Below the pieces are notes generated by a model that saw only the letters and a list, made by a program, of their open reading frames with translations, was not told the DNA's origin and did not search any database. This document shows, piece after piece, positions 21,801 to 31,939 of a stretch of DNA of 64,000 bases. The stretch's first letter is position 1, and each line of letters opens with the position of its first letter. This stretch comes from Dermacentor variabilis (taxonomy: Eukaryota; Arthropoda; Arachnida; Ixodida; Ixodidae). Made by a program: the position numbers and the translations under genes. The stretch is taken from the NCBI RefSeq assembly GCF_050947875.1, contig NW_027460390.1, positions 2,480,001 through 2,544,000 on the forward strand. Direction: 5' to 3'.

Positions 21801-21900
21801 CAGGGTGGCCAATCCTGCTCTGGTGAGAGAGTGCGTTACCGGTTCTGGTCACCGGGATCAGGCCGCACTCCAGGCCTGTTTGTGCAATTTTCTCAACACA
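18812..21900 (-). mobile_element. RTE-clade non-LTR retrotransposon, apparently full coding length
   Basis: Minus-strand element whose 3' end is the CATCATCATCATCATC tail at 18812-18827 (ATGATG repeats in sense direction), the short microsatellite end typical of RTE elements. The ORF runs almost into the tail. The 5' edge is uncertain; RTE-like sequence seems to start near 21900. It is the longest and best-preserved copy in the window and the reference for the unit copies and for 63033-64000. Confidence 0.85.
18834..21812 (-). CDS. RTE endonuclease-reverse transcriptase (992 aa)
   Basis: Uninterrupted 992-codon ORF. The N-terminal AP-like (EEP) endonuclease holds LATFNVRTL, GLSEVRRTKEAY (catalytic Glu near residue 91), DFNARVG near residue 198 and CSDHRMV near residue 289. 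The reverse transcriptase holds NYRPISLLSVAYKV, FRKGYSTIDHIHTV, FIDYEKAFDSV (motif A), KGVRQGDTISPMLF (motif B) and LRFADDIALLS (motif C, near residue 742). It would nick DNA and reverse-transcribe its own RNA in the nucleus. The usual GDFNA reads RDFNA here, while the related copy at 63 kb keeps GDFNA; this may weaken the nuclease. The first ATG is used; the first ~45 residues are not family-like, so the true start may be later. Confidence 0.9.
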   Translation of the reverse strand: MATLVQHWATTSYMNTTIKPRPSVPSSREATDHGGGQICDAAEGAKNTWLRTGRHWNLNLATFNVRTLSSEATLAVLLEELEGSKWDIIGLSEVRRTKEAYTVLKSGHVLCYRGLAERRELGVGFLINKEIAGNIQEFYSINERVAGLVVKLNKRYKLKVVQVYAPTCSHNDQEVESFYEDVESAMGKVKTKYTILMRDFNARVGKKQAGDKSVGEYGIGSRNRRGELLVEFAEQNNMRLMNTFFRKRVSRKWTWRSPNGETRNEIDFILCANPGITQDVDVLGKVRCSDHRMVRTRISLDLRRERKKLVHKKPINELAVRGKLEEFRMKLQNRYSALTQEEDLSVAAMHDNLMGIIKECAIEVGGNAVIQETSKLSQETKDLIKKRQCMKASNSTARIELAELSKLINKRKTADIRNYNMDRIEQALRNGGSLKTVKKKLGIGKNQTCALRDKAGNIVTNMDEIVQVAEEFYRDLYSTSGTHDDSGRENSLEEFEIPQVTPEEVKKALGAMQRGKAAGEDQVTADLLKDGGQIALEKLATLYTQCLITSRVPESWKNANIILIHKKGDAKDLKNYRPISLLSVAYKVFTKVIANRIRNTLDFCQPKDQAGFRKGYSTIDHIHTVNQVIEKCAEYNQPLYIGFIDYEKAFDSVETSAVMEALRNQGVDEPYVKILEDIYSGSTATVVLHKESNKIPIKKGVRQGDTISPMLFTACFQEVFRGLEWEELGIKVDGEYLSNLRFADDIALLSNSGDQLQCMLTDLERQSRRVGLKINLQKTKVLFNSLGREQQFTIGSEALEVVREYIYLGQVVTTDPDHETEITRRIRMGWGAFVRHSQIMISRFPLSLKRKVYNSCVLPVLTYGAETWRLTKRVLLKLRTTQRAMERRMMGVTLRDKKRADWVRQQTRVNDILVEIKKKKWAWAGHVMRREDNRWSLRVTDWIPREGKRSRGRQKVRWADEIKMFAGTTWPLLVHDRGSWRSMGEAFALQWA

Positions 21901-24107
21901 CGTTTTTTTTTGTGTATTTTCCGATGGAGAATTGCGCTGCACCGGGATAGAGGCACCGGGATGGATGGATGGCACCGGGAGGCACCGGTCGCCAAGGGCA
22001 GAGAAAAAAACACCTGACGTTGGCAGCTGACGGTGGTAGCCACCAGGTAGAATAGGCGACGGAATGTGTGATGTATAGGACACCACCTATCATTTCGCCT
22101 TTTCTGATGGGGAAATTCGCAATCGTGGAAAATTCGTCGTGCACTGGACCCAATATGGTCCCTTTTTGATTCTCGCGCTGTTTTTTCCACTCTGAACTGT
22201 AAAGACCGCAACGAAAATTGACAGAACATCCAAAACATATTCTGCATTCACCTTTCGGCGATAAAAAATCAATATTCTGCACTCGTGCCATTGGGTATTT
22301 AAATGAAGCCAGCAAGACAGCATCTGCGGAGTAACCGAAAAGTGAAAACCATGCCTAAGATTGTGCTGTTTAAATGCGGACCACACTCTTCCGCCGTCAT
22401 CATTTGGTACTCGTTTACGCTGCCGCACATGTACTGAGGCTGCTCTAAAAGCGCCCAAGTCATGGATTTATAGAAATACAATCAATATTTGATACGACTA
22501 TCAATTCGCGCTTGTTTGGTAGTTAGACCTTTGTATGATCACTATCGTAAACAAGCTGGACAATCTCGTTACCAACTCAGTCTTCCTTCCATCGGCGGCC
22601 CATGTTGTGTCCTGCAAAAAAAAAAAAAAAGAACAAGCGCTATTCACATCATGTAAAATTAAGAATAGAACAAAAAACAAGCACGGAAGAAAGACTCGAC
22701 GTTCTTGTGTCTCGTATCTTGCGTTTTTCTCCGTCCCTGTTCATATCGCTGTTGCTAATTGTGCACTCGTAACGACTTGCCCACTCACCGTTGTCGCAAC
22801 GCAAATTTTAAAATCGCGCGCATTTGAGCGCGCGCCTTGACTTCGCGGAAATTCTATTCTTCATCGTTTTTGGTTCCGTCGCGCAGTCGACCTCGCCCCT
22901 CGCGAAGGAATCTCGAGACAGCGTGCCACGAGCAAGGCGTGCCCACAGAATCGCGCAGATGATCGTGCGAACCACGCGACCCAAGATCCAGCATCTTGGC
23001 TCCACGGATTTCGCCCAACACTGAGTCCAAACCTAGAAGCGGCCCCACTACGCGGTGGATGATGCCAAAGGACCTGACGCCACGGCAAAGCTCCAACGGA
23101 AGCGTAAGACCCTTATTTCGCTCGCTGCTTCGTCGGTCAAGGGGGCAACGAAAACTTTTCTCACACGCCTTGGTAGCTCAGCTGCTATATCGCCTACTGC
23201 TTCTCAGCACGAGGTCGTGTATTCGATTTTTTTACTCGAGGTATAGCGTACTATAATGATAGCCGCGTTGCTACTGTCGTACACGCCGAAGATATTTTGG
23301 AATAAATGCAAGTGCGAACAAGAGAAAATTATCACAACACCTGTTCTATGTAACAATATACAGCTGAGTATTATCTGCACTCGTTCCGTAGACGGTGCTG
23401 AAGGATGTTGTCGACCCAAACTCACACTGCGGTGAATTAATTAGGCTATAGTTAAACATGAATGTGAAGCTGGAAATGCAATCACGTGGCCTAGTACCTT
23501 TCAAATTGTTCGCGTTTGAATTTATGCTGTTAATACCTAAGAATATAGACATGGCCGACGCCAAGAACGTATCACATTCCAGCAGGACACGGAAAAACAC
23601 AGAAATATACCGTATCGTGTGATCTTTTGCCTTTTTCACTTCACATACACCTATAGCGTACGTGTATATACAAGGCAGCGCTATATATTGACGTAGTGGA
23701 AGGCCTAACCGACAATTTGACGCTTCCTGAATAGATCAGGCATATTCACAGCTAATGCCCAAACCTGAAGCTTTACTTACCGGTATTCATTCGGTGTTGA
23801 AAATTTTCTTTTATATAGAAAAACGCAGGTAAGGTTTTGCATTGGGAAATGACGTTGACATTGTGCTTCAAGAAATGATAAGTTTTGATATTCGCACGTC
23901 GGTTGTCCCAATTATGCGGCAGTGGAGCGCAGGCTACGAGACATTCTCTGGCACTCGAAGCTGTCCCCGAGAAGGAGTACGTAGACATCGCTTTGGTTTT
24001 CTGAGCCACATTGCACGATTTCACTCTCATCCGCGTGGTTCTCGCTCTTCATATGGGTAAGGCCAGTGATAGTTGCTAAACTAACGCCTCACTGCCGCAA
24101 AATACAG
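21901..24107. other. Unassigned interval with a poly-A run
   Basis: No convincing gene. It contains ATGG/GGCACCGG words near 21940-21985, an A-run at 22618-22630, a CpG-rich stretch around 22800-23110 without a stable reading frame, and a degenerate SINE head described separately. The 97-codon minus frame at 23346-23639 is of unknown nature. Confidence 0.5.
23162..23245 (+). mobile_element. Degenerate tRNA-derived SINE head
   Basis: Reads TTGGTAGCTCAGCTGCTAT (A-box-like) and then CACGAGGTCGTGTATTCGAT (decayed B-box). The arrangement copies the head of the Ruka-type SINE at 24108-24348, in plus orientation. Only the head is recognisable. Confidence 0.5.
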
Positions 24108-24348
24108 TATAATAATAATATTTGGGATTTTACGTGCCAAAACCAGCTTCTGTTTATGAGGCACGCCGTAGTGGAGGACTCCGGAAATTTTGACCACCTG
24201 GGGTTCTTTAACGTGCGCCTAAATCTAAGCACACGGGTGTTTTCGCATTTCGCACCCATCGAAATGCGGCCGCCGTGGCCGGGATTCGATCCTGCGACTT
24301 CGTGCTCAGCAGCCCAACACCATAGCCACTGAACAACCACGGCGGGTA
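24108..24348 (-). mobile_element. Ruka-type tick SINE
   Basis: On the minus strand the element starts ACCCGCCGTGGTTGTTCAGT and has an A-box-like TGGCTATGGTGTTGGGCTGC and a B-box GGATCGAATCC. Its body contains CACGTTAAAGAACCCCAGGTGG and GAGTCCTCCACTAC, and it ends in an AT-rich ATTATTATT tail at 24108-24119. This matches my memory of Ruka, a tRNA-derived SINE abundant in metastriate ticks, and is the best single clue to the organism. Confidence 0.85.
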
Positions 24349-24608
24349 AAATACAGCATCTAAGTAGAGAAGCTGCACATCGTGATGTCACGAGCACCCC
24401 GCCGGCTGCCGTCAGTTTCAGTATAAGCAAGCTAGTTTATAGAAAAAACTGTATACACGCCAACTTTCTGTAAATATGAGCTGAATATTAGGCTAATTTC
24501 GTAATGTTACTTGGTGTACTTACTCTTCAAAGAGACACAAACCATGCCTTAGCGATGTGCTATGTGAACAGCAGAGTGTAGTAACAGCACGACAGGTGTT
24601 TGTCCACA

Positions 24609-25600
24609 GGTCTGCGAGATGGGACAACGGAGCGGCCGCTTACGAGTGTCCGCTCAGTGCCTGGTCGGCAGCTGTCCCAGCGTGTGCCGGTCGGTCAAAC
24701 AGCTCTTCTCCAACCTTCGCTCCGTGCGTAGCATCTTTGGCCATCACCGGGTGGACCTCGAGAAGTCCTGCACGACCAGCGCAGTCGATGCGTGCTTCAA
24801 CCTTGCGCAGCTGACCCTATGGAACAACTTCCTGTGGGTCATCATCATCGAGCTACGCGAAGGACGGCTGGCCCTGGCTTGCCTGCGCGGACGTGTGGTT
24901 CCATTGGCCTTCGGCAAGCAGCGTAGGCGCTCGTTCATTCTGGTTAACTGGTCGCTGATGGAGCACCACTCCATCGAGTTCGTGGAGTTGTGCGAGCCAC
25001 GCATATCGCCAAAGCAGTTCCTTTTACGGGACGGCCTCGAGCTTAGCAAACACCTGAGGCACGCCAGGCTCTGCTACCACCTGCTGGACTACCCGACGAG
25101 GGACCTGATGGACGCGCTCCGCTGCACAGTGACCACGCTCGACGCGCTGGAGATCGTGGGCGTGAGCATTCTGCGAGGGCTGCCAGACAGGTGCGACGTC
25201 ATGCGCGCGCTCGTCTGCCACGAGAACTAGAGCGACGTGCCCGAGGCTCACGCGTTGATGCGCTGATGCGCGTGCTACGCGGCAGCGCCAGAGCCACGTC
25301 CTGGAGCTGTTCCCGAGGGCCGACTCCTGCTACGTGCTGGCCGACCTCGTGTCCTGCGTCGCAGTCATTGAGGAGCTCGTCGTGAGCCCCTGTGCGACAT
25401 GCACGTAGGGGACGCTGCAAGGTTTCGCGGCGTTCTTCGTACTACTCGCCGGAAGGCGCGCGAAACTCGAGATACTCGAGAAGTACAGCTTTGAAGCGAA
25501 CGAGTTGGACCTCGGAGACTTCTCCATTGCCCTCAGCGAATCGCACGGTGGCCTGGCGCATTTGGATGCTTTTGCAGGTCAGCACGAGATACTCGTGATT
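24609..25600 (+). pseudogene. GC-rich leucine-rich protein pseudogene
   Basis: An acceptor-like TTTGTCCACAG precedes a frame open from about 24610 to 25230. It contains LTLWNNFLWVIIIELREGR, RSFILVNWSLMEHHSIEFVE, RDGLELSKHLRHARLCYHLL and LDALEIVGVSILRGLPDR, regular leucine spacing typical of LRR proteins. Past a stop at 25228 the similarity continues in other frames: a Leu-Met-Arg stretch near 25255-25290, then LELFPRADSCYVLADLVSC, then after a TAG FAAFFVLLAGRRAKLEILEK to about 25579. Two frameshifts and one nonsense codon mark it as broken. A donor-like GCAG/GTCAG lies at about 25578. Third positions are strongly G/C, unlike everything nearby. It could be one exon of a tick F-box/LRR relative; the family is not firmly recognised. 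Confidence 0.5.
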
Positions 25601-28004
25601 TGAAAGGCGTATTAAAGAGTTTTCGTTTGCTACTTTGGCCACTTTTGATGCATGAGTGATGTGGCACAATAAACAATGGGACATACATAGTGACCCAAAT
25701 TGCCTATTAGATTAAGCCTTTAAGTTATGTGCCGGCTGCGATCTTTGCAAGCAGACTACCCGTGCCACTGGGTATATGCCCGAATCAGATTTGCACGTAA
25801 AAAAATTACGCGCAATTAATTACTTGCAGTCAATTGACGTTAACCTCAATACAGCGCGTATTCCCAAAACTGCCCACTCTCCGCCTTCCTGCTTTGCGAG
25901 CGCGAGGAGGCAGCGTAGCATCAAGACACCATCCTCGGCTCATCCACCCAAGCATTTGCTCACACCTACAGCAGACGGGGGGCGACCGGGGTGTTATGGC
26001 GCTTAGACTTAATGCGGAACGTCACGGCGACGCCGACTGCGAACATTCGCGCAGCGTGTCGATCTAATTGTTATTGCAATAAAAGAACGTTTTACAGTTA
26101 CGCTTGACGACGACGCGTGCGGTCAAAGGGTTTCGTTTGCACTCGACTCTGCGTCACCCGCGCTCTTTCGCGTTTCAGCAGTTTCGTTATAGCGTACTGC
26201 TGTGCTGGTTTAGCTGGCTTGTGAAACTCGTACAAACTGCAAATAGCAGAGAACGAGACCCATCGCAACGACCCTCAAAGACCGTATTTATGATTCGCCG
26301 CCTGCTTTCCCTTTCTTTCTCGCGCTCTCTGCTCTGAATCAGTCTTTGCTCGATTTCTGGCCACGCTTTTGCGTTTTTAAACAGAAACCGTATTGCCAGC
26401 TGTCGCGCGCCAGTACTTTTACTCACTGACTGCAATAAAGGGCGGTGTTGGTGTATGCAATATTCCGACTCCCCGCTCAGTGGCGCGTGATTTGAATTGA
26501 GCAATAGAAGTTGGTAAAAGACGATTGAAGCTTTAGTGGCACAAAAGTAAGGAGAACACAAACACCGGAGGCACACAAAAGCAATGTTGCCGATGGTGCT
26601 AAGAAAGTTTGATTCTGGGAAATGTTTGTGCGTATTAAAAGAAGGAAGTTAGGACATTAAGCAAAATAAGAACAAAATCTTGGTGGCGCCACCCATCACC
26701 CGTTTCAAAGACACGATCGTAACATCCAGCCATCCATCCATCCATCCATCCATCCATCCACCTAGAAGCACAGTGACCCTTGTTACAATGACCTCGGTTA
26801 AGCCGAATTGTTTAATATAAGGAGCATGGGAATGTTTGTTTCGTTTTCCATATACTCAATGCAAAAAAAAACAAAAAAATCCGCTTAAGAGGAGACGGCT
26901 CAGACGTACTCTTCAGTTAAGAGGAACATTCGGAGTGACCGCCACCGCTACCAACCCTGGAGGCCAAGGTGCCTCGATGTGCAGCGCTCGGGGGCGCGCG
27001 CGTCAAGGTGCCCCAGTACACGCCTGTGGCGCACATCGCCCGTGGACAGAAGAAAAAACTAGAGGAAACAAAAAGAGACGGTGACATTTCACTTCATGAA
27101 CTCGGGTGGCGCGCAAGCGTATGGCTGCTGTAGCACATACGAAGCTGCCGGACCTCAGTGCGCCTTGACTGTCCGCATTGCAGGTCGTATTCAGGGCAGG
27201 GCTCGCGCGGCCGCTCCATACGCAGCAGGCGCCGGGGTAGAGCGCTTCCTTGTAAACGTTCACTTACTAACTAGATTAACAAGCGTGGTGTCAGCGCGCA
27301 CAGGCAAACATGAACACATCACACTCGATGACTGCGGACACTAGCTGTCAAAACGCTGGCGTGAGCAATCGCAGCAGAGCAGCGAGCGAAGTGACCTTTG
27401 CGCTGTCTATCCCTTCAACGAAAACTGAGCGGCGAGAGCGCAGCGCACGCAAAGCGACGAGCCATCGGCACACCTAGACGGTGCCCTGAAAGCAGATCAC
27501 GTTCAAGTTAAACCCGCGCGAGCGCGCGCGGCCCAAATACAACGCCCCCACCCCTCCCTTTCCTCCCCGGTGCCATGCGCGCGACGGAAGACGGCGCCCC
27601 TCCCCCTTTCCTCTTTTGCGCACGCGCGATTGAGCCGCGATCGTCAGCTCACCGTCGCACGCTTTCACTCGCACACTTTCACTTTCTTTTCACACTTTCA
27701 CTCGCGCGCTTTCACTCTGGCGTTGTTCTTGTCTTTCTCTTCTCGTCCGTGTTTAATTGTGCGCTGGAACGATGTTTCATAATGCTAATCATAACCAACT
27801 AGCCCAGCTGTCCATACTTAGCACTCGCACACAGCGTACGGCGCGCGAGGACGCTGTTATCACGAGAGGAATCCGGTACAGCCGTATCGCAAGCGAAACC
27901 TGTAGCGACTGCCAGAGGAGTGCGCCTGCGCCTACCTTCCTCCTCCGCGATGCTTCGCCTCGTTTCTCCTTCACCACTTCGCTCAACGTCACCTAGACTT
28001 TTCT
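25601..28004. other. Unassigned interval
   Basis: No gene recognised. Contains a CATC microsatellite (26728-26760), short CACTTTCACTCGCGC-like repeats at 27658-27716, and CpG-rich patches near 27480-27640. Open frames are short and not family-like. Confidence 0.5.
26728..26760. repeat. (CCAT)n microsatellite
   Basis: About eight consecutive CATC units. Confidence 0.9.
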
Positions 28005-28409
28005 CTAGCCCTTTGACGGTTTTAGCCGTATATACATGTACGGCCGCGGTTTTCTGTCCCGCAAGGTCTTAGCCGTACGGGTACGGTTTCGACCCTCCGT
28101 TAGAAATTTCGCGCCATAATGACGATGCACGCTCACTGGGAGGTCCTGCCACCTCTTAGGACTTACAAGAAGCGTTTGAAATTTGTGCTACCTTTTTGGG
28201 GAGATAAACAGAACTGACTTCTAGCTTCACCGCGTCGCGCAGACTGGGGCAACACCGCCTTTGCGGTTTCGGTTTCGCCGCGTGATCGCAACGGAGGCGC
28301 GCGAAACGTCATTTTTCTCTTTGTCGGCACTCTCTTGCAGATGCGGCGAAAATTGATTTCTATCTTGATTGGCGCTGCTCTTAGCTTGTTTATAACCGCC
28401 GCTCATTAG

Positions 28410-28410
<1 letters not shown>

Positions 28411-28447
<37 letters not shown>
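28411..28447. repeat. (TTA)n microsatellite, retroelement tail
   Basis: Twelve or so TTA/ATT units immediately 3' (sense direction) of the L2/CR1-like coding sequence. Confidence 0.9.
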
Positions 28448-28737
28448 GCATATACCTCACAGGCTCCAGAAGGAGTATTGCGTGAGGGGGGCGGTACAGA
28501 TAACAAAATAACAAATGCGGAGCAAAAACATAGTTTTTGTTACATAAATATGAACAAAACGAGAATCAAATAATAAACAAAGAACGCGAAGTAAACAAAG
28601 ATAAAAAGCAAGAAAGGTAAACGAATAGGTGTCAGCTTTCAGTATACAGTAAAGCAAACAACCTTAGAGCAAATGCTTACGTAAATAAATAACAATGAAG
28701 TTAAAAGTAACAAAACTGAACAGATACTTGTTTTTAG

Positions 28738-30621
28738 CTAAGTACTAGCCAAATATGCAGTGATTTTTTGTCTGAAGGTTAATGGGTCATTAATGTCAGC
28801 GAGGTTATCAGGAAGACCATTCCACAGTGCAATCGCACGTGGCAAAGCTGAGCAGTTGAATGCATTGGTGTGACCGAAGATGCGTTGGAAACTGAGATGA
28901 TTATGCAGGCGTCTAGATGTGCGGGAGGGACGAACGAGTGGTAAAGTAGATGGGCGTACATTATGCATGATTTTGTGCAGAAGACAAAGTAATGCTATAT
29001 TCCTGCGCGATTCCAAAGATGAAAGCGACAACGACAGCTTGATGTTAGTTACGCTCGAAAATGGGCTATAATCTCTGGCAATGAAACGTGCAGCACGGTT
29101 TTGGATCGACTCGAGAAGATGGATTAGATATGCCTGATGAGGTGACCATATAGAAGCTGCGAATTCGAGCTGCGGTTGCACTAATGTTTGGTAGGCTATC
29201 TTTCTTGTGAGGGAAGGAGCGCTGCGAAGGTTACGTTTTAAATATCCGAGAGTGCGCGATGCTTTAGCCGTTATTTTCTCAATGTGGGATGACCATGAAA
29301 GGCTAGGTGTTAGAATAATTCCAAGGTACTTGTATGAAGATGTGCGATCGACGATACTATTGTCAAGTGAGTAACTGAAAATGGAGTAGGACTTTTTGCG
29401 AGTAAATGTCATCAGTTTGCATTTGTTAGTGTTTAGGGTCATTTGCCAATCCAAACACCAGTTAGTGACACATTGAAGGTCACGTTGAAGAGCAATATGA
29501 TCAGCGGGGGAGCGGATTTGGCGGTAGATAACGCAGTCATCTGCGAATAGTCGAACACTGGATGTAATGTTTAATGGCAAGTCATTGATGAAAATTAGAA
29601 AGAGTAAGGGTCCAAGGACACTTCCCTGAGGTACGCCTGATGTTACGTTACTGAAAGGGGAAGAGTACTGGTCAATGACAGTGGACTGCTTTCGAAAAGA
29701 CAAAAAGTTTCTTATCCAAGAAATTGTTAGTTCGTCAAGGTTTAAGCATGAGAGTTTGGAAATGAGGCGACAGTGAGCCACGCGATCAAATGCTTTAGAG
29801 AAGTCGATGAATATTGAGTCAGTCTGAGCATTGTCGTCCATATGTTGAAAAAGATCCGTAGTGAATTCAATTAGTTGTGTCTCACATGAAAGGCCTTTTC
29901 TGAATCCATGCTGATGTTTAAAAAAGAAGTTATTACATTCTAAGTGATGAACGACATTACTAAAAATGATATGTTCGAGTAACTTGCAGGGAACGCTGGT
30001 TAGTGATATAGGACGGTAATTACTCACATCGCTCTTGTCACCTGACTTGAAAATGGGTATGATTTTGCCAACTTTCCAATCATTCGGCAGCTCCCCTGTT
30101 GACAGCGACTGCTGAAATATATGACTAAGGATTGTACTGGAAGGGACTACTGTATTCTTTAGGATTTTCGTGTTGATGCCATCAAATCCGGAACTACTCG
30201 ATAATTTGAGATTGTTAATCAAAGTAGCGATTCCAGCGGCTGTTACGGTAATAGGAGTCATATATTGGTAATCAGAGTCTGCCATCTTTGGCATATTGGA
30301 ATGGTCTTCCTTTGTGAACGTGGAAAGAAAGTAGTTGTTAAATACAGATGCGCAGTGCTCTCGCGGTATGGGAAGACCAGTGTTATCCACGAGTGTGGGA
30401 GTGTCAGTGCTGTTTGAAGGAGATATCGTTTTCCAGAATTTCTTAGGATTATTTTTTATCAGTGACTGAAGGTCATCGGAAAAGAATTTATGCTTTGCAC
30501 GACGAAGGGAACTGCAGTAGGCTTTTTCTCGCTCTCGCTCTCGCTCTCGCTCTCGCTCTCTGCGCCTGTGCAGAGACTCGTGTTTCCAAGAAGTACCACA
30601 CTCTGAAATACTATTGAACAT
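28738..30621 (-). CDS. L2/CR1-like reverse transcriptase (ORF2 fragment, 627 codons)
   Basis: Open from the truncated 5' edge to a natural end. RT motifs in order: NYRPISLTSVPCKLLEHIIF (about residue 202), HQHGFRKGLSCETQLIEFT, SIFIDFSKAFDRV (motif A), TSGVPQGSVLGPLLFLIFIN (motif B) and RLFADDCVIYR (motif C, about residue 358). The C-terminal region follows with YLGIILTPSLSWSSHI and the final RQKITAYL, the usual end of this group. The first ~30 codons are (RE)n from the GAGCGA repeat and not authentic. With no endonuclease it cannot retrotranspose by itself. Confidence 0.85.
   Translation of the reverse strand: MFNSISECGTSWKHESLHRRREREREREREREKAYCSSLRRAKHKFFSDDLQSLIKNNPKKFWKTISPSNSTDTPTLVDNTGLPIPREHCASVFNNYFLSTFTKEDHSNMPKMADSDYQYMTPITVTAAGIATLINNLKLSSSSGFDGINTKILKNTVVPSSTILSHIFQQSLSTGELPNDWKVGKIIPIFKSGDKSDVSNYRPISLTSVPCKLLEHIIFSNVVHHLECNNFFFKHQHGFRKGLSCETQLIEFTTDLFQHMDDNAQTDSIFIDFSKAFDRVAHCRLISKLSCLNLDELTISWIRNFLSFRKQSTVIDQYSSPFSNVTSGVPQGSVLGPLLFLIFINDLPLNITSSVRLFADDCVIYRQIRSPADHIALQRDLQCVTNWCLDWQMTLNTNKCKLMTFTRKKSYSIFSYSLDNSIVDRTSSYKYLGIILTPSLSWSSHIEKITAKASRTLGYLKRNLRSAPSLTRKIAYQTLVQPQLEFAASIWSPHQAYLIHLLESIQNRAARFIARDYSPFSSVTNIKLSLSLSSLESRRNIALLCLLHKIMHNVRPSTLPLVRPSRTSRRLHNHLSFQRIFGHTNAFNCSALPRAIALWNGLPDNLADINDPLTFRQKITAYLAST
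30526..30560. repeat. (CTCGCT)n hexamer repeat
   Basis: About six hexamers; encodes alternating Arg-Glu in the minus frame at the truncated 5' edge of the retroelement. Confidence 0.9.
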
Positions 30622-30781
30622 TTTGCAGTTCTGAGTGATGCCGACACCAAAATACTGTTGCTAATTTTCTTTTTACTATTTATTCCCGCCTTTATACATC
30701 TTGTAGATTCAAGATCCGCAATAAAGTAATTTGACACCTGGGAAAGTTTTCTTCAAAATAGTTCGACCCTCAAAGGGCTAG

Positions 30782-31939
30782 GTTGCGTTGCTTTGCCGCG
30801 CGCCCAGCGCGCTCCTTCGTACATAGCTCCGAGTCTGCACGGATGACCTGCGAGGCGGCATATGCCTGCCTTAATCCGCGAGTGAACTTTTTCCATTAAC
30901 ACGAAGACAGAGAAGGATTTTTAAAGTAGTTAGGTGCGATAATATCGGAAACTCTGCCTCGGCTTTGTTATCGCAGAATATGTTACATGTTTAACACGCA
31001 TGCTTTGGAATAACAGCGTGCACGGTGTCCTTCGTTTCTTCAAAACAGTTTCTGCAATGCATTCATTCGACATGTCCACAATGTCTTGCGTACCGACTTA
31101 CTTCAGGCACGTCAAAATCAGGCTGTTTGTTTCGTTCTTTGCCATTGCCTCGTGTGTAGCGAGTGTATAACGGGAACGTACCAAACTCGAACTTAACCTT
31201 TCGAACCTCTGCAGTAAGGCGGACGATAGTTTGACCAGCCCTTATTGACAACATATATTATACTGATCACAAATTGAAAAAAAATATATTGTTCGCTCCA
31301 CTTTAGTACGCACCACCTTGCATCGATCACAAAGTCAAACTCCAAGCCTTGCGCTGTCGAATACACCTGTTTGCTGATAGCTTCGCTTACAAAAGGGTTA
31401 CGTCCAACTGAAACAAGCTGCCAGCCTCCATCGCTTCTAATCCAGTAGCGTCAACATTTAAAACTGCAACCACTTATATTGCAAGCTTTTCTACTCCTCT
31501 CAGCAACGCCCATGTGCGGCATTGAGAGCTATGAAATAAAAAAAAATAAATACAATAAAAAAGACAGCTGCCACTGCTTGCGCACCGCGTAGTAAAAAAA
31601 CATTGTGCCAGAAAATGTCGCACCGCCACCTATTTGAGTCTTTATAGTGAAACAGCTAATACTTTTCACCTTTTCATCTTTGCTCCATTTCACGAATTCG
31701 CGATCGCAAATTTAAATACTGGAACACACACAGTTCTTCCAATCATTAGATGTGTCTTACGCGATGTAATTTTTCGTTTTTCCACATGTACTATAATGCC
31801 ACTAAAACTCTCAATAACTTGGCATTTTTCGGCTGGAGAATGAGTGTTGGGAACAAACATATTCAACGGCATCTGATTAAGGCATAAGAGCTACTCACTG
31901 AACATCGCAGCCCCGACGCAGTATTATAAATCTACCTCG
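30782..31939. other. Unassigned interval
   Basis: Nothing recognisable; AT-rich with small A-runs near 31275 and 31535-31560. Confidence 0.5.

Larger units (their letters stand above)
28409..30610 (-). mobile_element. 5'-truncated L2/CR1-like retrotransposon with (AAT)n tail
   Basis: The coding strand is minus; its 3' end is the TTA/AAT tract at 28411-28447, a 3' microsatellite tail in sense direction. The RT domain is complete but the endonuclease is missing, so the copy was 5'-truncated during integration near 30600, where a GAGCGA repeat now sits. The long open frame suggests a recent insertion. Confidence 0.75.
28009..30777. mobile_element. CCCTTTGA-ended TIR element (piggyBac-like?) hosting a nested retroelement
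   Basis: Left end reads CCCTTTGACGGTTTTAGCCG; the reverse complement of the right end reads CCCTTTGAGGGTCGAACTAT. Both ends are flanked by CTAG (28005-28008 and 30778-30781). Subterminal TTAGCCGTA words recur at 28021 and 28071. The CCC start and 4-base flank suggest a piggyBac-type non-autonomous element, although the expected flank is TTAA. Most of the interior is the L2/CR1-like element that inserted into it; the host element itself is only some 550 bases. Confidence 0.45.

Noticed and set aside
23346..23639. 97-codon minus-strand frame as a small gene
   Set aside because: No recognisable domain, no start context or paralogue in the window, and typical chance length in AT-rich DNA.
30532..30621. 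Arg-Glu repeat domain at the start of the L2/CR1 reverse transcriptase
   Set aside because: Encoded by a CTCGCT microsatellite at the truncated 5' edge; not part of the family.
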